A program made the translations under genes and the position numbers. Of a stretch of 36,821 nt of DNA, positions 22,785-30,751 are shown piece after piece. Origin of the DNA: GCA-2747515 sp964427825 (GTDB lineage: Bacteria > Patescibacteriota > Minisyncoccia > Moranbacterales > GCA-2747515); assembly GCA_964427825.1 (NCBI GenBank), contig CAYRUU010000004.1, positions 1-36,821 of the forward strand, given 5' to 3'. The notes beneath the pieces are model-generated. The model saw only the letters and a list, made by a program, of their open reading frames with translations. It searched no databases and was not told where the DNA came from. Each line of letters starts with the position of its first letter. The stretch's first letter is position 1.

Positions 22785-23783
22785 TCATAACGACACCTTG
22801 TCCACAGACGTCGTTTGCTGTTTTTCCTCTTTCACAAAAGGGAAAGCGACACTTTCCGCTGGTGCGACCTTTGTACCTAGTGGCACCGCCTCCCCACCGT
22901 CATGCCCCACCAGCGTACGCCTCGCATTGGTCGTACTCACCGTCACACCATCTCCGCCGTATTCCACACGCGCCGTTTCATCGGCAGCAATCTCGCCATC
23001 AAAAAGCATTGTGTCACCATCGCGTACTGTCACTGTGACATCTGTACCCTGCGCTGTGATCACCAGTTGCGTTGTGGGACGCTCTTCCGGCGAAGGCGTT
23101 ACCGTATAATGTGCCTCTACAAGAATATTCTGTGTTGTTGTTTTATCAAATGCATTAGTGCTCTCCACGATAATGGTATTCGCACCAACAGAAAGCCGTA
23201 TAGACTCCTGAAATGATCCGTCCATGTCCGCTAATATAGGCTGCCCATTGATGCGTAATTGGGAGTTGGGACGTGTTCGCCCAATAATCGTCACTGTATC
23301 ACCATCAATCACTGTGCCCGTAGCAGGCTCGTCCACAATCAACCACGGCGATGAAATGAAATTATCCACACCGTAGAACAGATAAACACCGATCCCCACA
23401 AGGACGGCAATGCCCGCAAACGCCACAATGGTACGCGGTGTGATCACAAAGCGTGGCACACGCGGCATGCGACTCACCTCCTCCTCATGATCTACGGCGT
23501 TGATATTACGAAAAACGTTATACTCTCGCTCAAGGAGATGCAGAAGCACATCTTCCGGCACACCAAAATACCGCGCATACGATCGCACAAAACCCTTCAC
23601 ATAGACCTTTGTCGGCAATTGCTCGTAGCGCCCCTCCTCCAACGCAGTGATGTAGGCGGCTTTCACAAAAATTTTGCGCGACAAATCAATCACCCGCAAA
23701 TGTCGCTCCTCGCGAAGCTGTCGCAGTTTTTCTCCCAACGTCAATGACTGTACCTTTTTTCGTGTAAATTCTTTTTGTGACAT
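22785..23783 (-). CDS. RodZ-like protein (HTH, membrane helix, extracellular beta domains)
   Basis: A 332-residue bitopic protein. The N-terminus has a Cro/C1-type helix-turn-helix (LGEKLRQLREERHLRVIDLSRK, residues 16-37) with the RodZ continuation LEEGRYEQLPTKVYVKGFVRSYA. A membrane helix lies near residues 115-135. Outside are a beta-sandwich (VDEPATGTVIDGDTVTIIGRT, like the glucodextranase-type domain) and a DUF4115-like end (TTQLVITAQGTDVTVTVRDG). In RodZ proteins the HTH binds MreB to guide cell-shape synthesis. The ATG at 23783 follows AGGAGAAGGG, one of the few Shine-Dalgarno sequences in the window. It precedes recA, and ftsK lies upstream. Confidence 0.85.
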   Translation of the reverse strand: MSQKEFTRKKVQSLTLGEKLRQLREERHLRVIDLSRKIFVKAAYITALEEGRYEQLPTKVYVKGFVRSYARYFGVPEDVLLHLLEREYNVFRNINAVDHEEEVSRMPRVPRFVITPRTIVAFAGIAVLVGIGVYLFYGVDNFISSPWLIVDEPATGTVIDGDTVTIIGRTRPNSQLRINGQPILADMDGSFQESIRLSVGANTIIVESTNAFDKTTTQNILVEAHYTVTPSPEERPTTQLVITAQGTDVTVTVRDGDTMLFDGEIAADETARVEYGGDGVTVSTTNARRTLVGHDGGEAVPLGTKVAPAESVAFPFVKEEKQQTTSVDKVSL

Positions 23784-23842
23784 AGTCCCTTCTCCTATTC
23801 TGTAGCTAAACACCACTTCAACGTGCCGAGGGCGCCACCTCC

Positions 23843-26182
23843 TTATGCGTCATCCTGCACATCCTCTTCATCATCCTTATCATCTACACCAAGCACACGG
23901 CGCGGTTTTGAACCATCCGCTGGACCAATGACACCATTCTTCTCCAAATCATCCATTAGTCGCGCCGCACGCGAATATCCTACACGTAAACGCCGCTGAA
24001 TGTACGATGTGGACGCCTTGCCCGCTTCCACAACGGCCTGTCGCGCATCCTCATACATCGGATCATCGGATCCATCATAGCCCTCACCATCGGCAAAATC
24101 CATCTGCCTTGTGCCACCATCCGTCACACTGTCAAAGTCTTCGTCGATGCTGTATGCACCCACGACTTCCGCTTGTCGCCGGATGAACTGCACCACGCGT
24201 TTGAGCTCTTCCTCATCCACATAGGCGCTCTGGAGACGGCGCGGACTGGAACTTTGCGGTCCCACAAAGAGCATATCGCCGTTACCCACCAATTTTTCTG
24301 CACCCGGCACGTCAATAATGGTACGCGAGTCAATATTTGTCGCCACACGCAGCGCAATACGTGTTGGCAAGTTTGCTTTGATCAAGCCCGTAATCACTTC
24401 CACACTCGGCCGCTGTGTGGAGATGATCAAGTGAATACCAATGGCACGCGACATCTGTGCCAAACGCACGATCACACCCTCCACTTCCTTGCCGTGCGAC
24501 GACATCAAGTCGGAGAGCTCGTCAATAACAATGACAATGACGGGAAGATTTTCCATCGGTCCCGTGATGCTTTCGCCGGTTTCTGAATCCGTGGTGACAT
24601 ATGTCTCCCCCGCTGCGCGTTTCTTCTGATACGACGCTAAATCGCGCGACCCCGTCTCCTGCAAGAGTTTGTAGCGTCGCTCCATTTCCGATACCGCCCA
24701 CTTGAGTGCATTGATCACTTTGCCGTTATCCACAATGACATCGGCAAGGAGGTGTGGGATACCCGCATAAAGTGTGAGCTCCACACGCTTAGGATCAACC
24801 AAGATCAACTTGAGGTCATCCGGAGAATTCTTGTAGAGTAGCGACAAGAGGATGCAGTTGATCGTCACGGATTTGCCGGATCCGGTCGTCCCCGCCACAA
24901 GTAAATGCGGCATTTTGGTCAAATCTTCAAAAACATAATCGCCGTTGACATCTTCGCCCAGCGCCAAGAGCAATTTCTTCTCCGGATGATCAAAGGCGTC
25001 TGTGTTTAATAGATCGCGCATCCGTACGGTGGCGCGTGTTTTGTTGGGCACTTCAATACCCACCAGCGACTTACCGGGAATCGGCGCCTCAATGCGAATG
25101 GGATGCGCGGCAAGCGCAAGCGCCAAGTCGGCGTTGAGGGCAGTAATGCGTGACAGCTTCACGCCGGATTGCGGACGAAAACTGTACTGCGTCACCGTCG
25201 GTCCCGTCACCACGTCTTCCAATTCCATCGCAATACCGAAATTGGCAAAGGTTTCTTGAATACGCTCGGCGCGCTGTTTCACATCACCGCCCTGCGCCTT
25301 ATCAGTGCCAGCCTTCAGCAGCCGCAATGGCGGCAATTCCCACTCCACCGGCTCACTTTGGCGCATGCGTTTATTACCTGTCGCCTTCTCGCGTATGATT
25401 TCTTCGGCACGAACGGCGGCAGGAGTAACGACCGATGTAGCGGCGGGTGCCGGTGCAAGATCATCGTCATCAAATGCCGCAGCATCAAAGTCGGAATCAT
25501 CCGTCTCTGCACCACCATCTTCTTCCACCTCCGCAGAATCGTCCACATCCCCGTCTTCTTCCTCGTCATCTTCCGCACGATCGTCCTCTGCCCTTCTGCG
25601 TCCAAACAGGCCTTGCGTGGAAACCGGCACATGCGACGGCACTTTGTCTCCAAGGCCAACAAGTGACACATCAAACGCCACAATAATCCCCACGAGAATC
25701 AGCGCCAAAAGGCTGAGCACTGCCGCGATAATGCCAGCAAAGTGCACAAATGGTTGCGCCAGGACAAGCCCCGCATAGCCGCCACCCTGTGCCGTCTGCG
25801 CCGCCGCTTTGAAATCCTCCGCATTAATAAACAGCACATGAATCAATCCCAAAATGCACCAAAATGCCAACATCAAACCGATGATTTTTGTCACATAAAA
25901 CTGCGTCCTCACTTTGTCGCGTAGTAAAATTAACCCCGCAACAATCAGCACTACAGGTGTAATGTATTTACCCCATCCAAACACCTTGCCAACACCACCG
26001 GAAATCTTTTGCCCCACAACACCAGCGGCATCAAAAAAGCCCAATGCGAAAATGGCCGCCAAGAGAAAGAGGATGATCGCTGCAATGGACCGCTTAGCAT
26101 GCGCGCTGACCGTCAATCCCACAAATTCCTCACCATCGCCATCCACAGCGACATTCTTTGTTTTTTTTGCTCCCATAGACAT
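23843..26182 (-). CDS. ftsK: DNA translocase FtsK/SpoIIIE
   Basis: A 779-residue membrane-anchored DNA pump for chromosome segregation at division. Four hydrophobic segments occupy about residues 30-175. An acidic, Asp/Glu-rich linker covers about 199-243. The alpha and beta motor domains follow with Walker A AGTTGSGKS (431-439), a Walker B VIVIDELSDLM and the QRPSVEVITGLIK block. The C-terminal gamma winged helix (ASTSYIQRRLRVGYSRAARL) reads KOPS-type sequences in other bacteria. The linker is much shorter than in E. coli FtsK, as in SpoIIIE-like forms. The first codon of the frame is GTG; the adjacent ATG at 26180-26182 is a better start. An extended -10 promoter lies at 26230-26238. Confidence 0.97.
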   Translation of the reverse strand: MSMGAKKTKNVAVDGDGEEFVGLTVSAHAKRSIAAIILFLLAAIFALGFFDAAGVVGQKISGGVGKVFGWGKYITPVVLIVAGLILLRDKVRTQFYVTKIIGLMLAFWCILGLIHVLFINAEDFKAAAQTAQGGGYAGLVLAQPFVHFAGIIAAVLSLLALILVGIIVAFDVSLVGLGDKVPSHVPVSTQGLFGRRRAEDDRAEDDEEEDGDVDDSAEVEEDGGAETDDSDFDAAAFDDDDLAPAPAATSVVTPAAVRAEEIIREKATGNKRMRQSEPVEWELPPLRLLKAGTDKAQGGDVKQRAERIQETFANFGIAMELEDVVTGPTVTQYSFRPQSGVKLSRITALNADLALALAAHPIRIEAPIPGKSLVGIEVPNKTRATVRMRDLLNTDAFDHPEKKLLLALGEDVNGDYVFEDLTKMPHLLVAGTTGSGKSVTINCILLSLLYKNSPDDLKLILVDPKRVELTLYAGIPHLLADVIVDNGKVINALKWAVSEMERRYKLLQETGSRDLASYQKKRAAGETYVTTDSETGESITGPMENLPVIVIVIDELSDLMSSHGKEVEGVIVRLAQMSRAIGIHLIISTQRPSVEVITGLIKANLPTRIALRVATNIDSRTIIDVPGAEKLVGNGDMLFVGPQSSSPRRLQSAYVDEEELKRVVQFIRRQAEVVGAYSIDEDFDSVTDGGTRQMDFADGEGYDGSDDPMYEDARQAVVEAGKASTSYIQRRLRVGYSRAARLMDDLEKNGVIGPADGSKPRRVLGVDDKDDEEDVQDDA

Positions 26183-26229
26183 CACATTAGATCATCACAA
26201 CAAACCGACAAACGTTGTTTGCTCTTCCT

Positions 26230-26238
26230 ATCATACCA
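26230..26238 (-). promoter_or_regulatory. Extended -10 promoter for ftsK
   Basis: The minus strand reads TGGTATGAT within ATGTGGTATGATAGG. Bases just upstream (ATGTGGTAT) match the element in front of the membrane protein gene at 11483. No good -35 is present. Confidence 0.5.
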
Positions 26239-26267
26239 CATGCGCACTTTTTTGGGCAAAACATGTG

Positions 26268-26744
26268 CTACTGCCGCGCCCGCACACACCACCCACACAG
26301 CATGCGTACCACATCATCAAACACGCACCCCACTCGCGCAAAAAGTGAATCGTTCCGGCACATATAACGCCGCACGCGTACATACCGTGCCCCCACAAAA
26401 ACAGCAAATAGCTCATCCGTGAGAAATTTGTCCCCGATCACTACAATCGGACGATCCGATGGCGGCAATGCGTCCGCAACCGCCCGTCGCGGCTTGCGAC
26501 ACGATGCATCAAGATACGGCACACTGAGAGAGGCGGCAATACGCCGACTGCGCGCACCGTCAAAATTGTTGGAAAACAACACCACGTCATTGGCGCGCTG
26601 CAAGGCATGCAGCACCGCCATCACATCATCCCGCACATCGTCGCGTGACGGACACGTCAGCGTCCCATCAATATCCACAATGATACGACACCTCGCAAAG
26701 CGCTCCGGATCAATGTTATGAAAATAATCCACCATGCGCGCCAT
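26268..26744 (-). CDS. HAD-superfamily phosphatase, YqeG-like
   Basis: A 158-residue HAD hydrolase. Motif I is VDIDGTLT with Asp24 (nucleophile) and Asp26. Motif II is FSNNFDG. The lysine of motif III is in RKPRR, and motif IV is GDKFLTD. The GDKFLTD motif and small size without a cap domain match the YqeG/IIIA group, related to phosphatidylglycerol-phosphate phosphatases. It could dephosphorylate a lipid or small phosphate; the substrate is unknown. The Arg/Cys-rich C-terminus is probably disordered. It lies directly next to mscL on the same strand: its start codon abuts the mscL stop codon. Confidence 0.85.
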   Translation of the reverse strand: MARMVDYFHNIDPERFARCRIIVDIDGTLTCPSRDDVRDDVMAVLHALQRANDVVLFSNNFDGARSRRIAASLSVPYLDASCRKPRRAVADALPPSDRPIVVIGDKFLTDELFAVFVGARYVRVRRYMCRNDSLFARVGCVFDDVVRMLCGWCVRARQ

Positions 26745-27140
26745 CTATTTCGTCTGTTTTTTCTTGGCGCCCACCACGGCATCGCGAATCTCTCGCAACA
26801 CCACAAGCTCCTCCTTCTCCTTCTTTTCTTCTTTCTTCACCTCCTTGCGCAACAGTTTATTCATCATTTTGATCACCACAAAAATACACAGTGCCACAAT
26901 CGTAAAATCCACTACCGATTGGATAAAGTTGCCATAGAGGATCTCCAGGTCCCCCACAACAAGCGACAATCCCTGAAAATTCAACCCACCGATGAGCACA
27001 CCCACAATCGGCATGATAACATCACTGACCAACGACGTTACGATCTTGCCAAACGCCATACCAATAATCACACCTACCGCCATGTCAACCACATTGCCCT
27101 TCACAGCAAACGCCCTGAACTCGTTAAAAAATGCCTTCAT
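26745..27140 (-). CDS. mscL: Large-conductance mechanosensitive channel MscL
   Basis: An osmotic safety valve of the inner membrane; 131 residues, typical length. The amphipathic N-terminal helix MKAFFNEFRAFAVKGNVVDMAVGVIIG leads into the pore-lining TM1 with AFGKIVTSLVSDVIMPIVG. A periplasmic loop and TM2 (about 75-97) follow, then a charged C-terminal bundle (KLLRKEVKKEEKKEKEE). The gene points away from the plus-strand PhoH gene. It is followed without a gap by the YqeG-like gene, so they form a two-gene unit. Confidence 0.97.
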   Translation of the reverse strand: MKAFFNEFRAFAVKGNVVDMAVGVIIGMAFGKIVTSLVSDVIMPIVGVLIGGLNFQGLSLVVGDLEILYGNFIQSVVDFTIVALCIFVVIKMMNKLLRKEVKKEEKKEKEELVVLREIRDAVVGAKKKQTK

Positions 27141-27222
27141 AGAATATATATCATTTTATGGATTACACTTGTCACTGTACCACAAAATACCCTCCGCGCA
27201 ACAGCTATCAACAGTGCTGCTA

Positions 27223-27250
27223 TTGATTTTTTCGCACGATTTGCTACAAT
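27223..27250 (+). promoter_or_regulatory. Promoter for the PIN-PhoH gene
   Basis: TTGATT (27223-27228) and TACAAT (27245-27250) are 16 bases apart. TGC directly precedes TACAAT, so it also counts as an extended -10. The leader is about 65 bases. Confidence 0.7.
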
Positions 27251-27258
27251 ATCTCATT

Positions 27259-27273
27259 CGTTTATACTAAACG
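27259..27273 (+). promoter_or_regulatory. Perfect palindrome in the PhoH leader, possible operator
   Basis: CGTTTA-tac-TAAACG is a perfect inverted repeat lying at the predicted transcript start. It overlaps a second possible -10 (TATACT, 27263-27268). Confidence 0.4.
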
Positions 27274-27323
27274 ATAGAAGCGCGTTGTTTAACAATTCAC
27301 AACCAATACAAAAGGAGCGTATC

Positions 27324-28655
27324 ATGAGCGATACACAGCACGGCAAAACATTCATCCTAGACACCAATGTCATTCTACATGACTCAACCTGCCTCCGCAA
27401 TTTTGCCGAACACGATATCGTCATTCCCATCACGGTAATTGAAGAATTAGACCAATTTAAAAAAGGTGGCAATACCCTCAGTTACCACGCACGAGAATTC
27501 ATGCGCGCATTAGATGCCATCAGCGGTGATTCGCTTTTCAATGGTGGCGTGAGGATTGGTCCGGACAAGGGCAATGTATCCATTAAACTGGAACAGCTCT
27601 TACATGCAGACCTGCAACATTGTTTTCCCGCAGTAGAAAAACCGGATCATCGTATCCTCAATATCGCATATTGTCTTTCGCAACAAAATACGAGTCAACA
27701 CTACATTTTGGTGAGCAAGGATGTGAATCTGCGCATGAAAGCCAAGGCGCTTGGCATTACAGCGGAGGACTATGAAACGGGCAGGGTCAAGGATATTTCG
27801 CAGTTGTATACTGGGGTGGATATGATTGAACATATTGATCCCAACCTCATCAGTCAGCTCCACGCGGGGCACGAGGGCTTGGATCCTGCCGAACTCAATC
27901 CAAACTTTGCCCCCATCGCAAATCAATATTTCATTGTGCGCAATGGAAAACAGTCTTGCCTTGCCGTCTACATGCAGGACCGTCTGTTCAAAATTGATCC
28001 CCGATCGGCATACGGTATCAAGCCGCGTAATGCCGAACAGCGCTTTGCCCTGCATGCACTATGCAACCGCGATGTACCTCTTGTATCGCTCTCCGGCAAG
28101 GCGGGAACCGGAAAGACACTGCTAGCGCTCGCTGCAGCATTGGAACAGCGCACAATGTACCGACAGATTATGGTCGCCCGTCCTATTGTGCCGCTCTCCA
28201 ACAAGGATATCGGTTATTTACCTGGAGACATCAAATCAAAAATTAGCCCCTATATGCAGCCTCTCTGGGATAATATTTCTGTCATTCAGAATCAATTTCC
28301 AGAGAAAAGTGAGTCCAATGAACTTATTTCGTCAATGATTGACGACAAAAAAATCGTCATTGAACCGCTTGCCTATATTCGTGGGCGCAGTATTATCAAG
28401 ACATTCATCATCGTGGACGAGGCACAGAACCTCACACCGCACGAGGTGAAAACAATCATCACCCGCGCGGGTGAAGACACGAAGATTGTCTTTACCGGAG
28501 ATATCTATCAGATTGACCATCCCTACCTGGATGCACAGTCCAATGGACTGAGTCATCTCATCGAAAAGATGCGGGGAGAGCATCTTTATGCTCATATCAA
28601 TCTTGAAAAAGGCGAGCGTTCCGCTCTGGCGATGCTCGCAAGCAATCTCCTATAA
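27324..28655 (+). CDS. PIN-domain/PhoH-family ATPase (PhoH2-like)
   Basis: A 443-residue fusion of an N-terminal PIN-type ribonuclease domain and a C-terminal PhoH ATPase. The PIN part begins FILDTNVILHDST and carries later acidic residues (EELDQFK, SKDVNLRMKAKALG) expected for a metal-dependent nuclease. The PhoH part has Walker A GKAGTGKT (258-265), the IMVARPIVPLSNKDIGYLPG block and Walker B FIIVDEAQNLT, then FTGDIYQID. Such fusions are thought to couple RNA unwinding to RNA cutting. The ATG at 27324 follows AAAGGAG; the frame continues upstream but would overlap mscL antisense and lacks family content. The gene has its own promoter and terminator. Confidence 0.95.
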   Translation: MSDTQHGKTFILDTNVILHDSTCLRNFAEHDIVIPITVIEELDQFKKGGNTLSYHAREFMRALDAISGDSLFNGGVRIGPDKGNVSIKLEQLLHADLQHCFPAVEKPDHRILNIAYCLSQQNTSQHYILVSKDVNLRMKAKALGITAEDYETGRVKDISQLYTGVDMIEHIDPNLISQLHAGHEGLDPAELNPNFAPIANQYFIVRNGKQSCLAVYMQDRLFKIDPRSAYGIKPRNAEQRFALHALCNRDVPLVSLSGKAGTGKTLLALAAALEQRTMYRQIMVARPIVPLSNKDIGYLPGDIKSKISPYMQPLWDNISVIQNQFPEKSESNELISSMIDDKKIVIEPLAYIRGRSIIKTFIIVDEAQNLTPHEVKTIITRAGEDTKIVFTGDIYQIDHPYLDAQSNGLSHLIEKMRGEHLYAHINLEKGERSALAMLASNLL

Positions 28656-28660
28656 AACAA

Positions 28661-28692
28661 AACCCCTTGTCGGTATGACAAGGGGTTCTTTT
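28661..28692. terminator. Bidirectional terminator between PIN-PhoH and GH130 genes
   Basis: AACCCCTTGTC (28661-28671) and GACAAGGGGTT (28677-28687) form a perfect 11-bp stem with a 5-base loop. It is followed by CTTTTT on the plus strand and by TTGTTTT on the minus strand. Confidence 0.93.
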
Positions 28693-28717
28693 TATGATTG
28701 CTTTTTTCTATACGGTC

Positions 28718-30682
28718 CTACGCCATCTGTTTCTTTTGTTCCTCCAAGGCGGTCAATAGGCAACCGCGAGAGATCATCGCCACACCAACCACCTCATCGG
28801 CGCCGCCGTAGTAGATGTGGATCATGTCATCGTGCCACATCACGTGCCCGCACGAAAAGACCGTGCCGGGTCGCAGCCCCTTGTTTTCATAGTCCGCATG
28901 CGGTTCAAGAATCGGATAGTCCAAGCGTGATGTCACTTTGGAGTTTTCCACATCCAAAAGCGCGGCGCCAAGACGATAGAGTCCATCGTGACTGGATAGC
29001 GCATGATAGATCAGCAACCACTCCCTCCCCACTTTCATCGGAACGCCGGCAATGCCCACCTTCTCACTATCCCACGTCTCCGGTCGAGCCCACATGATGC
29101 TTTGCCCACCAAGCGTGCGTCCGTCCGCAAAGTCCAAATCATCCACAAAGTCCATCCAAATCGTATGCTTGAGACGATGGAAAAACACATACTTTCCGTT
29201 CACCTTTTCTGGCAAGACGCAGGAGTTCTTGTCGTCCATGCCGTCCGGCGAGATGATCTTTGGCATGCTCCACCCGTCCCATCGGCGCGCGCGAAAATCC
29301 TCCACAGCAATGGACGTGAACGCAATACGCGCCGGACCATGCCCGTTATATGCCGTATAGCACATGTAGAAACGATCGCCAACGCGAGAAATGCGCGCGT
29401 CTTCGCAACCGGAAAAACCCTCGTCATCGCGAATCTCTTCTTGAATCCGCGGCACATAGATGGGATCCGGCGACACATACGACAACCGCAGACCGTCCTC
29501 GCTGATCGCATAACCCATGCGCGACGTATCACGCTCATCTTGTGCGCGATAGATGATGTGCACTTTATCTTCATCCACAATAGCCGTCGGATTGAGTGTG
29601 TATTTTGACGCCCATCCAAAATCGCGTGTCGGCTCAATGATTGGATTGCCTTCAAAGCGTTCGCACGTCACAAACGGCACGCCTTCCGGCACACACTCCT
29701 CGCAATCTTTCAGTTTGATGTGTTCCAAAAGTTCCGACAGTGAGATGGTCGCCGCAGCACACACCGTGTCCGCGGCACCGTAGTACAGCCGCACCTCATC
29801 ACCATTCACCGTCACACCGGACGGAAAAGTGATGCGCGGCACCATACCATACCACTCATAGACTTCTTCCGGCACAATCAGTGGCGTAATACTGCGCCCC
29901 GTCACACGCAACGGTCGTTCGTGATCCAAAAGCGCCGTCTCAATGCCGAACACAGGCTCACCGCTGCCGTAGTTACGAATGTAAGAGTAAAAAATCAACC
30001 ATCCATCCTTTGTCTTCACCGGCGGCGCACCCACTTCAATATGATCGGCAAGCGATCGCTGAAAGTGTAATGTGTGGGCATCGAGGTCTTGCAACCATGT
30101 GCGCCAATACTTCGGATCCCACATCTGTTCCGGCGTATCAAACTCCGCAATCATGATGCGCACTGGCGGTTGATCAGTGTTCATAGTTAACAACGCAACA
30201 ATCTTGCCATTGATGCGCTCTGGAAAAATCACCATAGCCTTGGCGTTAAATGGTGTCACGCGGTGTCGCGCATCAATCGTGCGGAAATCTTTCGTTGTCG
30301 CCACGGCAACAGCAATGCCTTCCGGTGTATGCGGATAGTCTGCCAACGCCGTATAAGTAATGTAGTAGGTGTCGTCAATTTTTGCCACACGCGGATCTTC
30401 GCATCCATAGCGCTCCCACGCTTCCTGCGGCGCAATCAGCTGCCGCCGTTCACCGTCAAAGCAGTAGCCATTGGGACTGAATGTATAACCAATTGTTGAT
30501 TGTGCAATCTCCGCGCCCGTGTTGTCGTCTCGCTCCGGTTGTGAGAGTGCGCGATACAACAGGTGATACCCTTCATCATCACGAATCGGACACCCATTAA
30601 ACACTGCCTGCGCTTCCCACGCGCTCGCACGATCTGGTCCAAGGATGGGATTATTTGGATAACGTCTCATTGTGATTGCCAT
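28718..30682 (-). CDS. Tandem two-domain GH130-type beta-mannosidase/mannosylphosphorylase
   Basis: A 654-residue protein made of two complete five-bladed GH130-type propellers. Domain 1 (about 1-325) has FNGCPIRD, LLYRA (41-45), GCEDPR (93-98, predicted catalytic Asp96) and YYGAAD (300-305). Domain 2 (about 335-654) repeats these as LNPTAIVD, IIYRA (376-380), GCEDAR (425-430, Asp428) and YYGGAD near the end. Family members cleave beta-mannosides by hydrolysis or phosphorolysis; phosphorolysis gives mannose-1-phosphate, the substrate of ManC. Which reaction applies here cannot be decided by eye. No signal peptide is present, so the protein is cytoplasmic. It lies 69 bases after the related gene on the same strand and is followed by a bidirectional terminator. 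Confidence 0.85.
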   Translation of the reverse strand: MAITMRRYPNNPILGPDRASAWEAQAVFNGCPIRDDEGYHLLYRALSQPERDDNTGAEIAQSTIGYTFSPNGYCFDGERRQLIAPQEAWERYGCEDPRVAKIDDTYYITYTALADYPHTPEGIAVAVATTKDFRTIDARHRVTPFNAKAMVIFPERINGKIVALLTMNTDQPPVRIMIAEFDTPEQMWDPKYWRTWLQDLDAHTLHFQRSLADHIEVGAPPVKTKDGWLIFYSYIRNYGSGEPVFGIETALLDHERPLRVTGRSITPLIVPEEVYEWYGMVPRITFPSGVTVNGDEVRLYYGAADTVCAAATISLSELLEHIKLKDCEECVPEGVPFVTCERFEGNPIIEPTRDFGWASKYTLNPTAIVDEDKVHIIYRAQDERDTSRMGYAISEDGLRLSYVSPDPIYVPRIQEEIRDDEGFSGCEDARISRVGDRFYMCYTAYNGHGPARIAFTSIAVEDFRARRWDGWSMPKIISPDGMDDKNSCVLPEKVNGKYVFFHRLKHTIWMDFVDDLDFADGRTLGGQSIMWARPETWDSEKVGIAGVPMKVGREWLLIYHALSSHDGLYRLGAALLDVENSKVTSRLDYPILEPHADYENKGLRPGTVFSCGHVMWHDDMIHIYYGGADEVVGVAMISRGCLLTALEEQKKQMA

Positions 30683-30751
30683 GGTTCTATGATGATTAGA
30701 TCAATTAACACTTTTACACCTTTATAAAAAATTACGATCACGCGCACGACC

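Noticed and set aside
26718..27323. N-terminal extension of the PhoH frame by about 200 residues
   Set aside because: It is antisense to mscL. The AAAGGAG before the ATG at 27324 and the start of the PIN motif just after it fix the true start.
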